Below are positions 54,114 to 62,936 of a DNA stretch of 64,000 nucleotides, in pieces. Origin of the DNA: Chryseobacterium cucumeris (GTDB lineage: Bacteria > Bacteroidota > Bacteroidia > Flavobacteriales > Weeksellaceae); NCBI RefSeq assembly GCF_001593385.1, contig NZ_LUVZ01000001.1, positions 496,001 through 560,000 on the forward strand, read 5' to 3'. The translations under genes were made by a program, and so were the position numbers. The notes beneath the pieces were generated by a model that was given only the letters and a program-made list of their open reading frames with translations, had not been told where the DNA came from and did not search any database. Position 1 is the stretch's first letter. The number at the start of each line of letters is the position of its first letter.

Positions 54114-55460
54114 ATGAATCGTTATTTATACACCCAATTTTACCGTAACAAAGCCTATATCATTGCTCTGCTGTTTTTATTGATAGCCGGGCTGATGGCT
54201 ATTTATACAGGGAAAAAATTTTTAGACAGAAACGAAGACATCATCTCTCGAAGCGGAGCATTTCAAAAAGAAAGTATAGAAAGAAATACAAAATTTCACA
54301 AAGATGATCTGGGGCTGGTTCTTTATTATATTAAATTCAATCTGGTGAATGAAACACCCAGACTTGCCGCTTTAAATATCGGAATGCGTGACCTGAATCC
54401 TTCTATTCAGGGAGTAACCATCCGAAATCTGGAGGAACAGCGCTACAATGCTGATTTTTATAATCCAGCTAATGCCGCAGTTGGAAATTTTGACTTTAGT
54501 TTCGTTGTTGTTTTCCTGTTTCCACTGGTGATTGTTGCATTCTGCTATAATCTGATTTCTGAGGAAGAAGAAAGAGGAACCTGGAAGCTGCTGTCGGTTC
54601 AGAGCGGTAATTTACAAAAGCTTCTGGATCATAAGATGTTCATCCGTCTTTTGGCTGTTACAGTTGTATATTTTGTATTAATTATCATCGCTTCGGTCTG
54701 GATAAAAATACCTTTAGACTCGTACTATATTGCTTTTATGGTCAGTGGTTGGTTGTATATTCTGATCTGGTTTTCCCTGTGCAGATGGATTGTGTCTTTT
54801 CGGAAATCATCGGCTCAAAACGCATTAATTCTTCTGATTGTATGGGTGGGCATCAATTTTATTATCCCGATGAGCAGTAATATTCTGATACAGAAGCTTT
54901 ATCCGGTTCATGAGTCCCTTAAAGCTGTGATGGAACAGAGAGAAGGCTATCACAACAAATGGGATGAAGCCAAACGTCCTACCATGGAAAAGTTTTACAA
55001 AGCCTATCCACAATACAGCAATTTCACTGTAGAAGAAAATGATGCATTCACCTGGACCTGGTATTATGCCATGCAGCATATGGGAGATCTTGAATCTGCA
55101 AAATCATCAGAACAGTATACAGAAAAAATGCAAAAACGGAATAAAGCAGCAACCTATTTAGGTTATTTCCTTCCCAATCTACATACTCAGCTTGTAGAAA
55201 GTCATCTGGCAAAATCTGATCTGCAGAATCACTTACAGTATGCTTCATCGCTCAAAAAATTCCATGAGAAAAAAAGATTGTTCTTCTACCCTCTTATTTT
55301 CTCAGGTAAGAGTGCGGAATCTGTCAACTGGGCACAACAAACGATAGAGGTTTTCAAATTCTCTTCCTCTATCAAATGGATACAGATACTTCTTCCCTAC
55401 CTCATCTTCATTGCTTTATTCATCATTCTTTCACAATACAAATACAGAAAACTATGTTAA
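54114..55460 (+). CDS. ABC-2 type permease with DUF3526-like periplasmic part (2)
   Basis: A 448-residue permease organised like the preceding one: N-terminal span (about 14-32), a cluster of spans (about 124-280, starting FVVVFLFPLVIVAFCYNLISEEEERGTWK), a soluble insert, and a last span (about 423-442). The shared EREN/EEERGTWK motif after the second span marks the ABC-2 coupling region. It starts at the base after the previous stop, and its end overlaps the ATPase gene start by seven bases. Confidence 0.82.
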   Translation: MNRYLYTQFYRNKAYIIALLFLLIAGLMAIYTGKKFLDRNEDIISRSGAFQKESIERNTKFHKDDLGLVLYYIKFNLVNETPRLAALNIGMRDLNPSIQGVTIRNLEEQRYNADFYNPANAAVGNFDFSFVVVFLFPLVIVAFCYNLISEEEERGTWKLLSVQSGNLQKLLDHKMFIRLLAVTVVYFVLIIIASVWIKIPLDSYYIAFMVSGWLYILIWFSLCRWIVSFRKSSAQNALILLIVWVGINFIIPMSSNILIQKLYPVHESLKAVMEQREGYHNKWDEAKRPTMEKFYKAYPQYSNFTVEENDAFTWTWYYAMQHMGDLESAKSSEQYTEKMQKRNKAATYLGYFLPNLHTQLVESHLAKSDLQNHLQYASSLKKFHEKKRLFFYPLIFSGKSAESVNWAQQTIEVFKFSSSIKWIQILLPYLIFIALFIILSQYKYRKLC

Positions 55461-56149
55461 AAACAGTCAACCTGCATAAAAAATACAACGATTTCACCGC
55501 ACTTCATTCTCTTAATCTGGAAGTAAAAAAAGGAGAAATTTTTGCGCTGCTCGGACAAAACGGAGCAGGAAAAAGTACAACCATCAATATTCTTCTGGGA
55601 CTCATTAAAGCAACTTCCGGAGATGCTTTTATTAATGACATTTCTGTAAAAGAAGAACCGCAAAAGATAAAAAAACACCTGGCTTACATTCCTGAAACCG
55701 TTCTTTTATATCCTAACCTTACAGGAATAGAAAACCTTGATTTTTTCTCCAAAATCGCAGGTTTTGATTACCAGAAAGATGAACTGTCTGCGCTCCTTAA
55801 ACGTACCGGTTTGCAGGAAACCGCCCATCATAAAGCATTGGGCGGTTATTCCAAAGGGATGCGCCAGAAAGTTGGAATTGCCATTGCTCTGGCCAAAGAT
55901 GCAAAAGTACTGCTACTGGATGAGCCTACCAGCGGGCTGGATCCGATTGCTACTGCAGAATTTACAGAAATTGTAAGACAGCTGGGTAAAGAAGGCAGAA
56001 CGGTTTTAATGGCAACTCATGATATTTTCAATGCGGTAAGTGTTGCTACCAATATCGGTATTATGAAACAGGGAGAACTTGTCCAGAATTTACCTTCCAA
56101 AGCATTTACAGCGCAGGAATTACAGGAGCTGTATCTGAAAACAATCTGA
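55454..56149 (+). CDS. ABC transporter ATP-binding protein for the DUF3526 permeases
   Basis: A 231-residue ATPase. Walker A is GQNGAGKSTT (about 36-45), the signature GGYSKGMRQKVGIA, Walker B VLLLDEPTSGLDP, and the switch His is in ATHD. Its type is that of drug/NosF/CcmA-like exporters. An in-frame ATG at 55376 would add 26 residues from inside the permease gene; MLKTVNL at 55454 overlaps the permease stop by seven bases and is preferred. It completes a receptor-permease-permease-ATPase set ending at a strong terminator. Confidence 0.9.
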   Translation: MLKTVNLHKKYNDFTALHSLNLEVKKGEIFALLGQNGAGKSTTINILLGLIKATSGDAFINDISVKEEPQKIKKHLAYIPETVLLYPNLTGIENLDFFSKIAGFDYQKDELSALLKRTGLQETAHHKALGGYSKGMRQKVGIAIALAKDAKVLLLDEPTSGLDPIATAEFTEIVRQLGKEGRTVLMATHDIFNAVSVATNIGIMKQGELVQNLPSKAFTAQELQELYLKTI

Positions 56150-56200
56150 TGATCCTGTTACTTTAGCAAGTAACTTTTCATATTAAATATCAATTGGTTG

Positions 56201-56234
56201 ATGCCCGGTGACATTTTGTTACCGGGCATTTTTC
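56201..56234 (+). terminator. Intrinsic terminator of the receptor/ABC operon
   Basis: ATGCCCGGT pairs perfectly with ACCGGGCAT and three further pairs close the stem, followed by five T. It can also act on the converging photolyase gene. Confidence 0.88.
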
Positions 56235-56246
56235 ATATCACATTAT

Positions 56247-57542
56247 TTATGTTAATGCTTTCTTATATTCTGATAAAGCTCTTTCGCGGGCAAAGGTGTG
56301 TTCTACAATGGGTGATGGATATGCTGGTGTATTCCATTCAGGGAGCCACTTTTTGATGTACACTAAGTCTTTATCAAATTTTTCTGTCTGAGCCGTTGGA
56401 TTAAAAACCCTGAAATAAGGTGCTGCATCACATCCCGAGCCTGCAGCCCACTGCCAGTTTCCATTGTTGGCAGACAGGTCATAATCATTCAGTTTTAATG
56501 CAAAATACGCTTCCCCCCAACGCCAGTCGATCAACAGATGTTTGCATAAAAAGCTCGCTACAATCATTCTTACCCGGTTATGCATATAGCCTGTCTCATT
56601 CAGTTCCCTCATTCCGGCATCTACAATCGGATACCCTGTGGTTCCTTCACACCAGTGCTTAAACTCTTTTTCATTATTCCGCCAGTGGATATTATCATAC
56701 TGCTTTTTAAAAGACTGATGAACTACCTGTGGGAAATGATATAAAATCTGCATAAAAAATTCACGCCAGATCAGCTCTGAAAGCCATACATCATTATGTT
56801 TTAATGCAAAACCCACACACTTTCTGATGCTGATGGTTCCAAAGCGTAACGCAATTCCGAGCTGTGTGGTATGCTGTAATGCCGGAAAATCACGGTACTT
56901 ATCGTAATCATCAATAATAGACGCCTCCAGAACCGGTTTTTTAAAATCAAAATCTGTTTTTTTGAAACCTATTTCCTTTAATGCCACAATCTCAGAATAT
57001 TTCTGTTGAAAGAGGTTCTTAAAATCCAATTCAACAGATTGATAATGCTCAGGAGTTAAGGCTTCCCGCCACTTTTTGGCAAAAGGAGTGTAAACCGTGT
57101 AAGGCGAACCGTCTTTTTTAACAATCTGATCCTTATCAAAAATCACCTGATCTTTACTGGCCTTAAAAGGAATATTCTTTTCTTTGAAAAAATAATAGAT
57201 TTCCTTATCTCTTTCAATCGCCTGAGGTTCATAATCTCTGTTGCAGAAAACACTTCTGATAGTGTATTCTTCAGACAATTTCCTGAATATTTCTATAGGC
57301 TTACCATGATAGGTATTGATTTTTGAATGATACTTTTTCAATGAAACATTGATATCTGTCAAAGCCTGATGGATATAATCAACCCTGCGGTCTTCTTTAT
57401 CTTCCAGCTTGCCGAGAATATCAGTATCAAATATAAAAATGGGTAGTACCGGTGCATCAGACTGCAGAGCGTGGTGAAGTCCGATATTGTCTTCCAATCT
57501 CAGGTCACGCCTGAACCAGAAAATGGTGATTGTATCTTTCAT
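56247..57542 (-). CDS. phrB: Deoxyribodipyrimidine photolyase (class I cryptochrome/photolyase family)
   Basis: A 431-residue flavoenzyme repairing cyclobutane pyrimidine dimers with blue light. The N-terminal antenna domain begins FWFRRDLRLEDN, and the FAD domain carries ELIWREFFMQILYHFP, GTTGYPIVDAGMRELNETGYMHNR and NNGNWQWAAGSGCDAAPYFR. The Asn of the active site and the Trp electron chain residues appear to be in place. It is somewhat short (usual 450-470) but not truncated. No cofactor-synthesis genes are adjacent. Confidence 0.92.
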   Translation of the reverse strand: MKDTITIFWFRRDLRLEDNIGLHHALQSDAPVLPIFIFDTDILGKLEDKEDRRVDYIHQALTDINVSLKKYHSKINTYHGKPIEIFRKLSEEYTIRSVFCNRDYEPQAIERDKEIYYFFKEKNIPFKASKDQVIFDKDQIVKKDGSPYTVYTPFAKKWREALTPEHYQSVELDFKNLFQQKYSEIVALKEIGFKKTDFDFKKPVLEASIIDDYDKYRDFPALQHTTQLGIALRFGTISIRKCVGFALKHNDVWLSELIWREFFMQILYHFPQVVHQSFKKQYDNIHWRNNEKEFKHWCEGTTGYPIVDAGMRELNETGYMHNRVRMIVASFLCKHLLIDWRWGEAYFALKLNDYDLSANNGNWQWAAGSGCDAAPYFRVFNPTAQTEKFDKDLVYIKKWLPEWNTPAYPSPIVEHTFARERALSEYKKALT

Positions 57543-57729
57543 AATTGCTTAATTCAAATTCATTGATCATTCCTGCTTGGGAATGACTCCATAACTAAGG
57601 ATAAATATACAGATTTACTCCATTAATATTTTTAATAATTTGCATGATCTGGCTTTATCATTACAGTTTATATGATGATATGAATTAAAATTTTCCGACA
57701 TTTGCTCCAATTATAATAGAAGCTTACGC

Positions 57730-57972
57730 ATGGAAGAATTTGAAGTACCGGTAACTTATAAGGGCAAAGAACTGCTTTTCAATGGAAAGCTGGCTACATT
57801 CTCTTACGGATATAAACTGTATGTAGACTTAGATGGAACTGAAGTCGTTATCGAGCGTGATGATCACGGTGACTTAAGAGCTCTTCTCCCCGATGCTGCT
57901 TCCGAAAAAAATGTAGATAAAGGACTTATTGAAGCCATTATAGAAGTATTTAAAGAGCTTCAGGTTTTATAA
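57730..57972 (+). CDS. Small conserved-looking cytoplasmic protein
   Basis: An 80-residue acidic protein with no signal peptide. The first half looks beta-rich (VTYKGKELLFNGKLATFSYGYKLYVDL) with alternating hydrophobics, then a short helical end (DKGLIEAIIEVFKEL). It has a well-formed terminator, so it is a single-gene unit. I do not recognise the family. Confidence 0.65.
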   Translation: MEEFEVPVTYKGKELLFNGKLATFSYGYKLYVDLDGTEVVIERDDHGDLRALLPDAASEKNVDKGLIEAIIEVFKELQVL

Positions 57973-57988
57973 TTTGTTCTGCATAAAA

Positions 57989-58014
57989 AAAGAGACTTTT
58001 CGGAAGTCTCTTTT
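57989..58014. terminator. Bidirectional terminator
   Basis: Ten perfect pairs (AAAGAGACTT / AAGTCTCTTT) with a TTCGG loop, flanked by A and T runs, between converging genes. Confidence 0.9.
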
Positions 58015-58037
58015 CATTCCCATATATTGAGTTTCAT

Positions 58038-58802
58038 TTATTCGAAAACTACATAATTGACCTTATCCACGCCTGTATTTCCTGTTTTTTCATGATAGGC
58101 ATACAGAACAAGCTCATAGTTTCCCGGCGAACTGATGATATGATCTCCTTCAAACAGATTGGTTGAAACTAAAGACATCTCTACATTTTTCACAAATTTT
58201 CCGTCTTTCTTCAGGATTCCTTTCACTTCTATTTCATCGGAATTCCACACGCCTCCTTTATCAATAACACATCCGCACATCATCACAATATTGGCCTGAA
58301 ACAGGAAAGGTTTATCTTTAATACTTTTCAGTGCAATATACTGATGGGTTCTGGGTTTCAGAATATCAATAATATACCCCGGAATCTCAAGGATAATTCC
58401 CTCTCCCAGAATATGTTTCCCGGGAATCAGCCATAGCTCTGTACTTACTACCGCCTGAGCCTGCTTGCTGTTCAAAGGAGAAATTACTTCTATATTCACA
58501 AATGTTGGTTCCTCAATATCTATGGCAGCCATAAAACCTCCTGTCTGTTCATCTGCAATGGAGTTTCCTCTTACTTTGGGCGTTTTCATAATCAGATCTG
58601 TGTTTCCCGTGCTTCCGGTAGTGTTTCCTTCTGCCAGAATCCTTTGATTAAGCTTGTTTCTGATGATAATATGAGCGCCGCCCAATGAAGTTCCGATAAA
58701 CTTTGCATCTTTTGCTTTGGCTCTGATCATGATTTTCGTTTCTGTTGCCGAAATCAAATTCGTGGAAAAAAGAAATGCTGTAATGAGAAGTAATGCTTTC
58801 AT
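58038..58802 (-). CDS. Secreted beta-rich protein of unknown function
   Basis: A 254-residue protein with a signal peptide (residues 1-19, NLISATE). The mature part has alternating hydrophobics, several Gly-rich turns and a C-terminal segment resembling an immunoglobulin-like strand set (EIEVKGILKKDGKFVKNVEMSL). A CGC motif is at about residue 190. It overlaps the upstream MarR gene by four bases, so the two are made together and this protein is probably the main target of that regulator. Confidence 0.6.
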   Translation of the reverse strand: MKALLLITAFLFSTNLISATETKIMIRAKAKDAKFIGTSLGGAHIIIRNKLNQRILAEGNTTGSTGNTDLIMKTPKVRGNSIADEQTGGFMAAIDIEEPTFVNIEVISPLNSKQAQAVVSTELWLIPGKHILGEGIILEIPGYIIDILKPRTHQYIALKSIKDKPFLFQANIVMMCGCVIDKGGVWNSDEIEVKGILKKDGKFVKNVEMSLVSTNLFEGDHIISSPGNYELVLYAYHEKTGNTGVDKVNYVVFE

Positions 58803-59293
58803 GATTGAATTGATTTTAAATATTCCTGTTTAAATCTGTGATGAAAAGATTCATTTTTTAATTCCTGATCAATATCATCCAGATACGTTAAAATCGACAG
58901 ATCTTCTGATAATACCTTCAGAATTGCTTTTTCACAACTGTCCCAGATCTGCTTCAGCTGAGGAAGCATATCAATGGCTTTGGGAGATAATGAAATGATC
59001 TGCTTTCGCTTATCTACACTATCTTTTTTGATGATGAGATAACCGCTTTCGCTCATTTTTTTGACGATAGCCACAACGGATGGATGTGAATAGCCCAAAG
59101 GCTCAGCGATATCGGTAATAGAAATTTCGCCTTTTTTTTGCAGCAACATAAAAACCAGATACCAATTGGGTTCCACATCAATTCCGAATTCTTTATAAAA
59201 CTTCCGTACATCATGAGACATGCGGTCACTGATTCTCTTCAGTCTGCTATCCAACGCTTTATACCCTAATTCTTTAATAAAGTCAAAATCCAT
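58799..59293 (-). CDS. MarR-family transcriptional regulator
   Basis: A 164-residue winged-helix protein. The helix-turn-helix is ISITDIAEPLGYSHPSVVAIVKKM (about 52-75), followed by the wing (KKDSVDKRKQIISLS). The N-terminal helical region (about 1-45) is typical. An in-frame start at 59335 would place 14 hydrophobic residues before it and lies inside a 40-bp palindrome, so 59293 is preferred. Autoregulation through that palindrome is likely; the ligand is unknown. It is bicistronic with the secreted protein gene. Confidence 0.85.
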   Translation of the reverse strand: MDFDFIKELGYKALDSRLKRISDRMSHDVRKFYKEFGIDVEPNWYLVFMLLQKKGEISITDIAEPLGYSHPSVVAIVKKMSESGYLIIKKDSVDKRKQIISLSPKAIDMLPQLKQIWDSCEKAILKVLSEDLSILTYLDDIDQELKNESFHHRFKQEYLKSIQS

Positions 59294-59319
59294 CTGAAAT
59301 ATATTTGCAGTAAATATAT

Positions 59320-59359
59320 AAAAATATAAAGTCAACTATATAGTTAACTTTATATTTTT
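59320..59359. promoter_or_regulatory. 40-bp palindromic operator before the MarR gene
   Basis: Centred at 59339/59340, twenty pairs with a single mismatch (59333/59346), core AACTATATAGTT. It lies 27 bases before the regulator start and includes AT-rich arms that could form the promoter. It is the natural binding site for the downstream MarR protein. Confidence 0.8.
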
Positions 59360-59408
59360 TAAAATCAAATCTTAACCTAATAAAAAAAGCCTTCTTATAA
59401 AAAGATAT

Positions 59409-60254
59409 TTACTTGAAACTTTTCCTGTATTCTCCGGGAGTTACTCCTCTGTATTTCTTGAACAGTTTGGAAAGGTGGCTTTCATCGCTGAACTGGAGCT
59501 CGTAGGCAATCTCACTGAGTCTGACACTGCTGTATTTTAAATAGGTTTCCACCAGTTTTAATCTATAGTCCAGCAGATAATCCTGATAAGAAATTCCTGT
59601 CTGCTGTTTAAAATATTCTCCGAAATAATTCCCGGAAATCCCAAAATGACCGGCAATAGTCTGAATTCCGGTTTTCTCACGGTCTTTTATATGTTGCTGA
59701 ATATATGCAATGATTTTCATGATGGAGAAAGCTTTCCTGTTTTCCTGCAGTTCTGAAGTTTCACTCTGAATGATATTTCGGGCAATAAGGTTCAGAAGGA
59801 TCGACATGCAGTTGCGGATAATTAGATAATCTTCCGCCTTATTTTTGAATTCATTTGCAATTTGCAGAATAAGGGTTTCTGCAAAGTGCTCATCATTTTT
59901 ATCTCTGAAGACACAGCCTGCTCTTGCATGATAATTATGGCTGATGTATTGTAGTTTATGTAAATTCTCACAGCTTTCAATACGGTCCGCTTCCAAACGG
60001 ATTTTATCAATAAACTCCACCGGGCATTGAATTGTAATAAGCTGGGCAGACTCACTTTCAAAACGATAGACCTCTTTTTGTGGAATAATAAAGAGCTTGC
60101 CCTGAGAGAAATTAATGTTTCGCCCATCATAAGTAAGCGATCCTTTTCCCTTCACAATATAAACGAATGAGAGAAAAGTGTTTGTTTTAAGTACAATCTC
60201 TTCTTTCAGTTCTAATTTTCTCACATCAATCTCTTCAAGAGGCAATCCTTTCAT
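59409..60254 (-). CDS. AraC-family transcriptional regulator
   Basis: A 281-residue regulator with an N-terminal cupin-like sensing domain (residues 1-160, IVKGKGSLTYDGRNINFSQGKLF) and a C-terminal double helix-turn-helix (about 180-281): FGISGNYFGEYFKQQTG and LQFSDESHLSKLFKKYRGVTPGEYR. The start at 60254 is used; a longer frame to 60356 would overlap the divergent MFS gene and both promoters. It faces the MFS transporter gene across a 71-base region with back-to-back promoters, so it probably controls that gene. Confidence 0.88.
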   Translation of the reverse strand: MKGLPLEEIDVRKLELKEEIVLKTNTFLSFVYIVKGKGSLTYDGRNINFSQGKLFIIPQKEVYRFESESAQLITIQCPVEFIDKIRLEADRIESCENLHKLQYISHNYHARAGCVFRDKNDEHFAETLILQIANEFKNKAEDYLIIRNCMSILLNLIARNIIQSETSELQENRKAFSIMKIIAYIQQHIKDREKTGIQTIAGHFGISGNYFGEYFKQQTGISYQDYLLDYRLKLVETYLKYSSVRLSEIAYELQFSDESHLSKLFKKYRGVTPGEYRKSFK

Positions 60255-60273
60255 GACACACTGTATTTTCCTC

Positions 60274-60281
60274 CAAAAGTA
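60274..60281 (-). promoter_or_regulatory. -7 box of the AraC regulator gene
   Basis: TACTTTTG on the minus strand, with TTG 16 bases upstream (60298-60300). It lies 20 bases before the start at 60254 and supports it. Confidence 0.55.
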
Positions 60282-60306
60282 CAATTTTAACAGAACACAA
60301 AGGAGG

Positions 60307-60314
60307 TAATTTTG
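60307..60314 (+). promoter_or_regulatory. -7 box of the MFS transporter gene
   Basis: TAATTTTG on the plus strand, 12 bases before the ATG at 60326. The -33 region of this promoter overlaps the start area of the opposing promoter, so a bound regulator could affect both. Confidence 0.55.
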
Positions 60315-60325
60315 CTTAAAAAAAT

Positions 60326-61702
60326 ATGAACGTACATCCGAAACGGTGGCAGGCACTCAACTTTCTGATTGCAGGTGCTTTTCTATCACCACTGGATTAT
60401 TTTATTGTTAATATGGCTCTGCCTTCCATCAAAAAATCACTGAACGCCAGTGATCATCAGCTTCAGATGGTTATCGCCATTTATGGACTCACCTATGCCG
60501 CACTTGTCGTGTGTGGCGGACGCCTGGGTGATATTTACGGACGTAAAAAGATATTTATAGCAGGATTGTATACTTTTCTGTTTTCCTCTCTTGCCTGCGC
60601 TTTTTCTCCGGATGTTACATGGTTAATTATTTTCAGATTGTTTCAGGGTGTTGGTGCATCATTGCTTGCTCCACAGGTACTGGCTTCTATAAAAGACCTT
60701 TTCAACAGTCAGGAACAGCCTAAGGCCGTAAGTGTTTTCAGTTCGGTATTTGGTCTTGCTTCGGTGATCGGACAGTTATTTGGCGGAATTCTTTTAAGCA
60801 TGCATTGGGGAAATTTTTCCTGGGAAATGGTGTTTCTTGTCAATGTGCCAATTACTATTATCTGTATTCTGGGCATTCATTTTACTATGGGCAACAGTAA
60901 CCCGAAAGAACAAACAGGTATTGATTTTGTGGGAGCTTTATTATTAGTTATTGCCTTACTTTTTATCATCTGCCCTCTTATTTTCGGCCAGAAATTCGAA
61001 TGGGCATGGTGGATTTTCGGAATATTTGTCACCGGAATCGTATTAATAATTTTATTTTTAAAACACGAGAAGAAACAGCTCAAAGATAATCGTCCCATAC
61101 TTATAGAGCCGGCTTTATTGCAGCAGAAACCTTTCGCATTAAGTCTTCTGATTATTTTCTTTTATAATTTCACAGCTGGTTTATTTATTTGCTATCCTTA
61201 TTATCTTCAGCAGTTTCTTCATCAAAATTCAATGCAGACAGGATTTGCCATCATTCCTTATGGTCTCGCTTTTTTTCTGGCACCTTTGGTTACTTCCAGA
61301 GTACAATTAAACGCATCCAAAATGATCTATATAGGATTAGGATTGTTAATGACAGGATTTCTTATAAGTGCAGCTGTTTTTTATTTTCAGCACAAACCCT
61401 CATTTGTGACTCATCTGACATTGTTTATTGCCGGATTTGGACATGGTACGATTATGCCGGTCATGATGCGGACGGCCATTTCCCTGGTTTCAAAAGATAA
61501 AGCCGGGCAGGCTTCAGGCTTGGTAAGTATTGGTATTCAGATTGGGAGCGTTACCGGAGGAGCTGTTATTGGTACGCTGTTCTTTAATCTAATCCCAATT
61601 CTGGGGTTTACAGAAGCCTTTGCAGCCGCTGTAGGAATGATAGGTATTTTTCAGCTGGCTGGGCTCTGGGCACGAAACAGATTAAGCAAAATTATTAATT
61701 AA
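60326..61702 (+). CDS. MFS transporter of the 14-span DHA2 type
   Basis: A 458-residue membrane protein with about 14 hydrophobic spans. The loop 2-3 motif is GGRLGDIYGRKKIFIAG, the motif C-like region follows (SSVFGLASVIGQLFGGIL), and NVPITIICILG is typical of DHA2 drug exporters such as EmrB/QacA. It is likely a proton-coupled exporter of small molecules. It is divergent from an AraC regulator and followed by a small NTF2-like gene 38 bases later, probably cotranscribed. Confidence 0.88.
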   Translation: MNVHPKRWQALNFLIAGAFLSPLDYFIVNMALPSIKKSLNASDHQLQMVIAIYGLTYAALVVCGGRLGDIYGRKKIFIAGLYTFLFSSLACAFSPDVTWLIIFRLFQGVGASLLAPQVLASIKDLFNSQEQPKAVSVFSSVFGLASVIGQLFGGILLSMHWGNFSWEMVFLVNVPITIICILGIHFTMGNSNPKEQTGIDFVGALLLVIALLFIICPLIFGQKFEWAWWIFGIFVTGIVLIILFLKHEKKQLKDNRPILIEPALLQQKPFALSLLIIFFYNFTAGLFICYPYYLQQFLHQNSMQTGFAIIPYGLAFFLAPLVTSRVQLNASKMIYIGLGLLMTGFLISAAVFYFQHKPSFVTHLTLFIAGFGHGTIMPVMMRTAISLVSKDKAGQASGLVSIGIQIGSVTGGAVIGTLFFNLIPILGFTEAFAAAVGMIGIFQLAGLWARNRLSKIIN

Positions 61703-61740
61703 AAGATAAGTTTAAATCAAAAGATATAATACATTTAATT

Positions 61741-62130
61741 ATGAATAATACAGAAAAGATCATTTGCGAAATAGAAGAATTCCACGGGAATATCGAAAAA
61801 TGGTTTCAGGGGAAAGCCGAAAATCAGGAAAGTCTTTATCAAGAATTATTAGCCGGATTTTCACAAGATTTTAAAATGATTAATGGAAACGGAGATACTG
61901 TTACCCTATCTATGCTTGAAGAATGGCTTCCGACTGTATTTGGAAAGTTCCCGGAGCGAAGCATTCAGGTTGAAAATATTGAAGTCAATCATTCTGCGCA
62001 TCACGGACTTGCTACCTATATTGAAACACAGGTCACTGGAGAAGTCCTGACTAAGAGAAAATCATCTGCGGTATTTCTGCTTGATAAAGAAAAAGCACTC
62101 TGGCTTCATCTTATAGAAAACTGGATATAA
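61741..62130 (+). CDS. NTF2-like (DUF4440-type) small protein
   Basis: A 129-residue cytoplasmic protein with a cone-shaped-fold pattern: helix-rich N-terminus (about 4-40), the FSQDFKMINGNGDTVTLSMLEEWL segment seen in DUF4440/SnoaL-like proteins, and a C-terminal run of strands ending LWLHLIENWI. Members can be enzymes or ligand-binding proteins; no catalytic residues can be assigned with certainty. It follows the MFS gene and ends at a terminator. Confidence 0.65.
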   Translation: MNNTEKIICEIEEFHGNIEKWFQGKAENQESLYQELLAGFSQDFKMINGNGDTVTLSMLEEWLPTVFGKFPERSIQVENIEVNHSAHHGLATYIETQVTGEVLTKRKSSAVFLLDKEKALWLHLIENWI

Positions 62131-62135
62131 ACCAT

Positions 62136-62176
62136 AACAGCCCTGATCATCTAAGAATGTCCGGGGCTGTTTATTT
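62136..62176. terminator. Intrinsic terminator after the NTF2-like gene
   Basis: AACAGCCC pairs with GGGCTGTT around a 20-base loop, followed by a T-rich tail. It lies between converging genes. Confidence 0.7.
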
Positions 62177-62194
62177 TTTGAAAGAGCTATTTTC

Positions 62195-62845
62195 CTATTC
62201 AGACCATGGAGAATGTAAAATACAGTCGCAGAAGTTTTTCCTTTCAAAATTTGGGATCATGAAGGCACATACATCTGCTTTTATATTTCCGAAAGTAGTT
62301 TCGGTTTTATGTTCAAAACCACCGAAAAATGTAGGAATGATCTTCTTTTTGAAATCATTTCTCGGAAAAGTTCTGATAATCTCTTCCCGATGTTCCGCAC
62401 TCAGGTTTTCATAGCCTTCGCCCATCACATCCAATCCCACTCCTGAATACATTAAAGCAACCTCATTTTCTTTATGTTCCGCAATTCCAATGGTAGTGTG
62501 AAGGGCAATGGTGTCCCAAACGAGCTGAAGTTTATCCTGAGCAATACCATGACCCTTCAAAAAGTCTCTGGCTGCATTGGCTCCGTCTACTTCAAATCTC
62601 AGATCCGGGCTGCTGTAATGAGAAACAAGCCCCAGATCGTGAAATACGGATGCTACATACAATAGTTCCGAGTCATGCGCTTTGTTTTCACGTTTTGCAT
62701 TTAAGGAAGAAAATAGAAAAACACGCATAGAGTGATTGTAGATAAATTCTGTTCCGTGTTCCAATAGAAGTTCTGTGGCTTCTGTTGCAATTTTACTGTC
62801 CGGGATGATGATTCCCGCAACTTCTTTCATACGATGTACTGACAT
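62195..62845 (-). CDS. HD-domain protein (cyanamide hydratase/Ddi2-like)
   Basis: A 216-residue HD-fold protein. The metal ligands are visible as YNHSMRVFLFS (first His), VFHDLGL (His-Asp) and ALHTTIGI. This spacing and the FHDLGL context resemble the cyanamide-hydratase-like group of HD proteins more than nucleotide phosphohydrolases. Its position beside an AraC regulator suggests induction by a small molecule. Function is inference; the protein is complete, though the C-terminus has two cysteines (NFCDCILH) of unknown use. Confidence 0.72.
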   Translation of the reverse strand: MSVHRMKEVAGIIIPDSKIATEATELLLEHGTEFIYNHSMRVFLFSSLNAKRENKAHDSELLYVASVFHDLGLVSHYSSPDLRFEVDGANAARDFLKGHGIAQDKLQLVWDTIALHTTIGIAEHKENEVALMYSGVGLDVMGEGYENLSAEHREEIIRTFPRNDFKKKIIPTFFGGFEHKTETTFGNIKADVCAFMIPNFERKNFCDCILHSPWSE

Positions 62846-62936
62846 ATCTTTATATAATTTTATCCAAAGATATCCTGATTAGAAATGCTTCGGAATATCA
62901 ATAAATGCCGATAAGATGTCAAAATTTCCGTCGAAA

